From contig CALCUD010000149.1 of the NCBI GenBank assembly GCA_937906775.1, positions 1 to 21,920 of the forward strand: a stretch of DNA of 21,920 bases, read 5' to 3'. Source of the stretch: an uncultured Clostridia bacterium. Its GTDB lineage: Bacteria; Bacillota; Clostridia; Christensenellales; Aristaeellaceae. Shown piece by piece: positions 17,322 to 21,920 of the stretch. Both the position numbers and the translations under genes were made by a program. The notes under the pieces were generated by a model. It was not told the DNA's origin. It worked only from the letters and a program-made list of their open reading frames with translations, and did no database searches. Positions within the stretch are counted from its first letter, which is position 1. Each line of letters begins with the position of its first letter.

Positions 17322-19709
17322 TTACATAATCACGGTAATCTCATTGACTTCTTTTAATTCGCTGTCCGCGATCAGGCCCGCTTCACGTTTTACTCCGTTC
17401 ACGATATACGCGGCAGGATGACCTTCCTTATGCGCACTGTTGTCCACGGTGATATTCAGTTTTTTCCCGCGGAAAATCTTCTCCATGGTAAATCCGTTCC
17501 ATTCGGAAGGAATTGCAGGTGAGATCACAATACCTTTGGTGGTCGGCCGAAGCCCCAGGATTCCTTCAACACAGCCAACCATAACCGTGCTTGCGGTACC
17601 GGTCAGCCAATGAACATGACTGCGTCCGGCATAAGGACTGTCATGTCCCTCAATAAACTGTCCGTGTACATAGGGCTCGATCACACGGCGATCCGCATCC
17701 TCATTAAAGGAGGCGGGACTGCTTTCCGCAAAGTAATCAAAAGCACGGTTCCCGTGTCCGCACAGGGCTTCCGCCAGGATCGCCCACCCCTGGATCTGGC
17801 AGAAGATGCCGCCGTTTTCTTTTGTTCCGGGGTTGAAAAGGATCATGGCTGCGCCGTCGAAAGCTTCATAACGGTAAGCGGGATTCATCAGTTCAACTCC
17901 GTAAGGGGTGTTCAGTTTTTCATAAGCGGTCTGCAGGATCTTTTCAGCCTGTTCCGCTGTCGCGCCGCCGGAGATCACTGCCCAGCTCTGAGGATTCATC
18001 CACATGGAGGCTTCTTTGTCTTTCTTGCTGCCGATGATCTGGCCCGCTTCGGTATATCCGCGAATAAACCGGTCATCCTCAAAGCAATACTGATTGATGA
18101 TCTTTAACAGATCCTCAGCCTTTTCCTTCAGCCACGCGACATAATCCGGTTCATTCTCGCAGAATTCCTGCATGATCCGGAGCGCGTAGTAGAGCTGGAA
18201 AGCCACGAAAGTACTCTCGCCCGTAGCGCCAAGGCGGAGGCAGTCGTTCCAGTCGGCGTGCAGGCCGGCGGGCATGCCATGCGTTCCCAGATGGTTCATG
18301 CTGAAATCGATAGCGCGTTTCAGGTGTTCGCGAACAGTTCCCGAGTCCTTGTCGGCAAACGGAATCTCCTCATCAAGGTATGACAGATTTCCGGTTTCAG
18401 CAACATACTTGTAAACTGTCGGGAACAGCCACAGCGCGTCGTCCGCACGGTAATGCGGATGACCGGTCGATCTGACATAACTCTCATCGTCCGGAGTATC
18501 CTCGTGTCCGGGATTGTGGCTGTATTTGACCAGCGGAAGTCCGGCGCCGTGATGGACCTGGGCACTGAGCATGAAAGTCAGCTGTTTCCGGGCCAGTTCA
18601 GGATCCAGATGCATGATTCCCTGAATATCCTGGACGGTATCACGGTAACCGTATCCGTTCCGTTCTCCGCAGTAGATCAGGCTTGCTGCACGGCTCCAGA
18701 CAAATGTCGTGAAGCACTGGAATGCATTCCAGGTGTTGACCATACTGTTGAACCGTGCGTCCGGAGTATGAATCTTCAGATTGTCCAGTTCACCGTGCCA
18801 GTAACGGATCAGTTCTGAAACTTCACTGTCCACGGCAGCAGCGGTATCAGCATAACGGTCTATAATCTTCCGGGCTTCGAACTCGGTTTTCTGTCCCAGC
18901 AGGAAAGCGGCAGTCCTGCTTCCCTCAGCCGGAAGATCCATATTCAGCTGCAGCGCGCCGCAGGGGTTGGCATTGTAATTCAGGCTGTTGTCGCACTGAC
19001 CGTTCGCTACGGAAAGAGGTTTGTCAAAATGATTGCGCCCGAGGAATTGCTCCCGCCGGCCTGTATAGCTGACGACCGGAGTTCCTGCCGCGCCAAAGAA
19101 ACGTTCGCTGCCGTTGCTTCCGTCTTCACGGACATGGCAGTACTCATTGATCCGCTGAAGAATAAAATCATTTTTGAATTCAGTCCTGGTGATGAACTGC
19201 GTATACTGGAGATTGACCAGATCCTGTGTGTAGAAGCTTTCACAGGTGAATTCGGCATAGCCGAACACGCTGAGCTTCCGGGGACGGCCTGAAAGATTCT
19301 CCAGGCTGATCCGCCAGACTTCATGCGTTGCGCCCATGGGAACATAGTACATGGCGCGGCTACGGATCCCGTTATACTCGCTGATAAATTCGGTATAGCT
19401 AGTCCCGTGGTGACATTCGGTTTTGAACTGATCCAAAGGCTTCCGGACAGGAGCCCAGCTGGCGGACCAGAAATCGCCGGTTTCATCATCGCGGATATAA
19501 ATGTACCGTCCTGGCTCGTCAAACTGGTTGAAGGTATACCGGATGATGCGGCCGGCTGCGCCGCTTTGGACAAAACTGTATCCGCCGGCGTTTATTGTGA
19601 TAATGGCGCCGTATTCCGGAGACCCCAGATAGTTTGCCCAGGGAGCCGGAGTATTGGGATTGGTAATAATGTATTCTCGGGCCTTTTCATCGAAATATCC
19701 GTACTGCAT
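17322..19709 (-). CDS. GH94 family beta-glycoside phosphorylase (cellobiose/cellobionate/chitobiose type)
   Basis: This 795-residue cytoplasmic enzyme belongs to GH94, which splits beta-linked disaccharides with phosphate, saving energy as sugar 1-phosphate. The N-terminal beta-sandwich starts MQYGYFDEKAREYIITNPNT with PWANYLG and GGYSF. The (alpha/alpha)6 barrel holds GYGYRDTVQD (352-361), HADWNDCLRLG (484-494) with catalytic Asp D489, NGGIFCQIQGW (632-642) and WLTGTAS (701-707), whose Thr-Gly pair contacts phosphate in relatives. Where cellobiose and chitobiose phosphorylases have a phosphate-contacting His (FCHNN, FSHPN) this protein has Gln (Q638). It lacks a signal peptide. Substrate assignment is open: overall resemblance suggests cellobionic acid phosphorylase or an uncharacterised clade at least as much as cellobiose phosphorylase. 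The ATG at 19709 follows GGAGGAG by nine bases. It has its own promoter, a candidate operator and a terminator, so it is monocistronic. Confidence 0.87.
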   Translation of the reverse strand: MQYGYFDEKAREYIITNPNTPAPWANYLGSPEYGAIITINAGGYSFVQSGAAGRIIRYTFNQFDEPGRYIYIRDDETGDFWSASWAPVRKPLDQFKTECHHGTSYTEFISEYNGIRSRAMYYVPMGATHEVWRISLENLSGRPRKLSVFGYAEFTCESFYTQDLVNLQYTQFITRTEFKNDFILQRINEYCHVREDGSNGSERFFGAAGTPVVSYTGRREQFLGRNHFDKPLSVANGQCDNSLNYNANPCGALQLNMDLPAEGSRTAAFLLGQKTEFEARKIIDRYADTAAAVDSEVSELIRYWHGELDNLKIHTPDARFNSMVNTWNAFQCFTTFVWSRAASLIYCGERNGYGYRDTVQDIQGIMHLDPELARKQLTFMLSAQVHHGAGLPLVKYSHNPGHEDTPDDESYVRSTGHPHYRADDALWLFPTVYKYVAETGNLSYLDEEIPFADKDSGTVREHLKRAIDFSMNHLGTHGMPAGLHADWNDCLRLGATGESTFVAFQLYYALRIMQEFCENEPDYVAWLKEKAEDLLKIINQYCFEDDRFIRGYTEAGQIIGSKKDKEASMWMNPQSWAVISGGATAEQAEKILQTAYEKLNTPYGVELMNPAYRYEAFDGAAMILFNPGTKENGGIFCQIQGWAILAEALCGHGNRAFDYFAESSPASFNEDADRRVIEPYVHGQFIEGHDSPYAGRSHVHWLTGTASTVMVGCVEGILGLRPTTKGIVISPAIPSEWNGFTMEKIFRGKKLNITVDNSAHKEGHPAAYIVNGVKREAGLIADSELKEVNEITVIM

Positions 19710-19756
19710 AGTTCGTTTCTCCTCCGGATGATATTCTGGCTGATTGATCTTCCCTT

Positions 19757-19785
19757 ATCTTATCACAGCCTTTCTTCTGTTGCAA
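19757..19785 (-). promoter_or_regulatory. Promoter of the GH94 gene
   Basis: On the minus strand a -35 TTGCAA (19780-19785), a 17-nt spacer and a -10 TAAGAT (19757-19762) preceded by TGA form an extended -10 promoter. The start would be near 19750, about 40 nt before the ATG. Confidence 0.65.
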
Positions 19786-19793
19786 TACAGAAA

Positions 19794-19809
19794 TTGCAAA
19801 CGATTGCGA
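19794..19809. promoter_or_regulatory. LacI/CcpA-type operator candidate upstream of the GH94 gene
   Basis: TTGCAAACGATTGCGA contains the symmetrical core GCAA-N-CG-N-TTGC (19796-19807). It agrees with the published cre consensus WTGNAANCGNWWNCA at every position but the last. It lies about eight bases upstream of the -35 box, where CcpA activates some genes; a dedicated LacI-family regulator is equally possible. Confidence 0.55.
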
Positions 19810-19817
19810 TTTGAGAT

Positions 19818-19847
19818 AAAAAAACATCTGACGGAAAGCCCGTCAGA
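19818..19847 (-). terminator. Intrinsic terminator of the solute-binding protein gene
   Basis: TCTGACGG (19827-19834) and CCGTCAGA (19840-19847) form an 8-bp stem with a 5-nt loop. On the minus strand the hairpin is followed by seven T (19818-19824). It lies 20 nt after the stop codon and separates this gene from the GH94 gene. Confidence 0.88.
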
Positions 19848-19866
19848 CGTTTTTCTGTCTGATTTT

Positions 19867-21870
19867 TTATTCGAAGAACTCTTCTCCGTCCTCAGCCTCA
19901 CTCTCCATGGGAGCGTCGCTCATATACGCGTACTGGATTGCTTCACTCCACGTCACGTTTTCATTGGGAGAATAGTTCTGAAGGCAGCAGGTGTGGAAAT
20001 CAAAGTAAGCGTTGCTGTAAACCGGGATCATCGGCAGAACTTCCATGAATTTTTCCTGGAAGGCAATCCATTTGGTTTCATATTCATACATCTGGCCGGG
20101 TTCGGTTTTACTCATTTCCAGCGCAACCTGATAGAGTTCCTGATCCGTGACTGCGGAATAATTGTTCCGTCCGGTTTCCGCGTCTGCAGGATCAAAAGTC
20201 GCAGACGGTTCAAAAACCTCGTCAAAATTCGTTGCCAGATAAACCATGTCGCAGCTTCTGGGATTATCACGGTGCAGGTACGAAAGCAACCCGTTCATTT
20301 CCACCGGAACGAGTTCCAGCTTGATCCCAACCTGTCCCAAATTGCTGACAAAGTTCTTTTCGAAAGATTCGGCGATCGTATTTCCCTCAGGATAGATCAT
20401 TGTCAGTTCCAGACGGACGACCCGTCCGTCAATGTCCTTTGTCCGGATACCGTCCTGCAGTTCCCATCCGTCCTGATCCAGCAATCTCGCCGCTTCTTCA
20501 ATGTTCAGGTCATAAACGGGAACGCTTCCGAGGCTCAGCTTCTTCCAGTTTTCCTGCTCCTGTTCATACGCCCGGATCTCCGCATCCGTTGCATTTTCAG
20601 GCAGCTCCGTCTGTACAGACGCAGCGCCTGTGATCACCTGATACATCCACTGAGCGATCCCGTAATATCCGTTTACCGGAAGCCCGTAATCCCCGGCATA
20701 ATCGCTGACAAGCTGAGGTTTGTCAAGGCAGTACGCGATCGCCTGACGGACCGCTTTGCTGCTGACGGTGGGCTTTTCACAGCAGAAGCTGATATTGCTG
20801 ATACCCGCGCGGGCATAGTTCTTCATACTGTAGTTACCGTCGCCTATCAGTTGAATTCCAGCTGACACGGTATCCTTATTGACGAGTTTATTCAGCAATC
20901 CGAATTCGCCGGCTGCCAGTTTTTCAATGGCTGTCTCATTCTCCGCAAGCGTATAGGTCAGGTATTGGATCCTGTTTGCGTCATCCACAAGGCCTTCCGG
21001 ATCAGCATGCTTCCGGTTGATTTCAAATTCAGCGGTCACTCCGTCAAAACTTGTCAGCTGATAAGGACCGCTGATAACGGAAGGATGAGTCAGATAACCC
21101 GTTTTTTCATCCAGCAGCGTTTGATTCAGCAGGTCTGCGGAAAAGTCGCCTGTAATATAACTTCCCAATCCGTCATTTCTGACCTCGCATCCGGGTGCGA
21201 TCACATGGATCGGCATGGGATAGCACCATAACAGGCCCAGTTCATAAAAGAAAGGTTGCATATCGCTGCTGATCGTAATATTGATCAGATACTTATTGAC
21301 TACTTTGACCCCCGAAAGATAATTGCGGCTGCCGGATTGGTATTCATCAATCCCCCGGATATTCCGGAACAGCTGATTGTTCGCTCCCAGGCTCGCCGCC
21401 TCCGGGCTGGTCTGCAGCAGGATACTGAACGCATAGTCATAAGCGGTAATAGGCGTACCGTCGGAATAGGTGATATCCAGATCTTTCAGACCGTCCAGCG
21501 CGATCGGATATGTCCTGTTTCCCTGCTCATCCACATACACCTGCAGACTCTCCGCATTGCTGACGATTCTGTCGTTCAGAACAAACAGACCTTCGTCATA
21601 ATCCCACTTGACCAGATTATAGTCATTAAGGAGCGTATAAACGTCCAGATCCGCCGTGTTTCCCCCGAACATCTGTGTTGCAAACTTTCCGCTCAACGCG
21701 GTCGTATTACCGACGGTCAGCCGGTCGTATTCGTATTTCGGACCGTTATAGACCCACGCGTATCCTGCCGGATCATTGCTGTCATCATCAAACTCGATCT
21801 CTTCCGCCATAACGGCTGTCATACAGCTCAGCATCAGGAAGGACAGGATCAGTGCCAACAGTTTCTTCAT
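19867..21870 (-). CDS. ABC transporter substrate-binding protein, family 5 (OppA/DppA type)
   Basis: This 667-residue exported protein has a signal peptide (MKKLLALILSFLMLS, AVMA cleavage near residue 22). A Cys at residue 16 lies in LMLSC, which fits a lipobox poorly, so ordinary signal-peptidase cleavage seems likelier. The mature part shows family-5 landmarks: DLDVYTLLNDYNLVKWD, an ITAYDYAFS segment, a SGPYQLTSFDG region, VRQAIAYCLDK and, near the end, VLPMIPVYSNAYF. The family binds oligopeptides, nickel or, in some lineages, oligosaccharides. It is longer than usual OppA (~540-600) and ends in an acidic tail (ESEAEDGEEFFE). The ATG at 21870 follows AGAGGT by nine bases. No permease or ATPase gene is in the window; these would have to lie to the right. 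Its own terminator follows. Confidence 0.85.
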   Translation of the reverse strand: MKKLLALILSFLMLSCMTAVMAEEIEFDDDSNDPAGYAWVYNGPKYEYDRLTVGNTTALSGKFATQMFGGNTADLDVYTLLNDYNLVKWDYDEGLFVLNDRIVSNAESLQVYVDEQGNRTYPIALDGLKDLDITYSDGTPITAYDYAFSILLQTSPEAASLGANNQLFRNIRGIDEYQSGSRNYLSGVKVVNKYLINITISSDMQPFFYELGLLWCYPMPIHVIAPGCEVRNDGLGSYITGDFSADLLNQTLLDEKTGYLTHPSVISGPYQLTSFDGVTAEFEINRKHADPEGLVDDANRIQYLTYTLAENETAIEKLAAGEFGLLNKLVNKDTVSAGIQLIGDGNYSMKNYARAGISNISFCCEKPTVSSKAVRQAIAYCLDKPQLVSDYAGDYGLPVNGYYGIAQWMYQVITGAASVQTELPENATDAEIRAYEQEQENWKKLSLGSVPVYDLNIEEAARLLDQDGWELQDGIRTKDIDGRVVRLELTMIYPEGNTIAESFEKNFVSNLGQVGIKLELVPVEMNGLLSYLHRDNPRSCDMVYLATNFDEVFEPSATFDPADAETGRNNYSAVTDQELYQVALEMSKTEPGQMYEYETKWIAFQEKFMEVLPMIPVYSNAYFDFHTCCLQNYSPNENVTWSEAIQYAYMSDAPMESEAEDGEEFFE

Positions 21871-21920
21871 TTTCCGTATACCTCTTTCAGAGCGGTCAGT
21901 TTCTGGCTTCCCCGGAAATC
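21871..21920 (-). other. Upstream edge of the solute-binding protein gene
   Basis: Only 50 bases are visible before the window ends. They hold the AGAGGT ribosome-binding site of the solute-binding gene. No promoter or other gene can be called in so short a stretch. Confidence 0.4.

Noticed and set aside
21818..21831. Lipobox in the solute-binding protein signal peptide (LMLSC)
   Set aside because: The -3 position is Met and the -1 is Ser, which fits the lipobox poorly, while an AVMA signal-peptidase site follows soon after. Lipidation cannot be excluded but is not called.

Overview
The window looks like chromosomal DNA from a low-to-medium G+C Gram-positive bacterium of the Clostridia type, plausibly an uncultured gut or rumen lineage (Christensenellales or Aristaeellaceae is a guess). 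The signs are strong AGGAGG-type Shine-Dalgarno sites before nearly every gene, textbook sigma-A promoters, an RplGB (YbxF) gene beside rpsL, a Firmicutes-type RpoB/RpoC pair, and TTG starts at three genes including rpoC. No mobile element, CRISPR array, tRNA or rRNA gene was seen, and no gene looks broken.

Layout from left to right. Positions 1-1154 (minus) hold the start of the str operon, rplGB-rpsL-rpsG, with rpsG cut by the window edge. Positions 1323-3516 (minus) hold a two-gene unit: a membrane protein with two DUF1538 repeats, and a soluble protein made of two PII-like halves, separated by one base. Positions 3664-5502 (minus) hold a secreted metallo-beta-lactamase-fold protein followed by a SAM methyltransferase. 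Positions 5773-13271 (plus) hold rpoB-rpoC, the only genes on the plus strand. Positions 13360-16375 (minus) hold a rhomboid protease, then serA and serC of serine biosynthesis (transcribed serC-serA). Positions 16578-21870 (minus) hold trmO, a GH94 glycoside phosphorylase and a family-5 ABC solute-binding protein.

Core functions dominate: transcription (RpoB, RpoC), translation (S12, S7, RplGB), tRNA modification (TrmO) and serine synthesis. The accessory part is carbohydrate phosphorolysis, solute uptake, an intramembrane protease, a secreted hydrolase and the DUF1538/PII-like pair. That pair is the best candidate for a poorly described system: a duplicated membrane protein coupled to a duplicated PII-like protein whose ATP-binding signature appears degenerate.

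The regulatory layout is unusually readable. Near-consensus promoters were found for the str operon, the DUF1538 unit, rpoB, serC and the GH94 gene, several of them touching inverted repeats. Six hairpins that look like intrinsic terminators mark most transcription-unit ends. The most notable genomic feature is that rpoBC is uncoupled from, and opposite in direction to, rplGB-rpsL-rpsG, whereas in typical Firmicutes these genes run in one line. All functional assignments rest on remembered family motifs; no database search was run.
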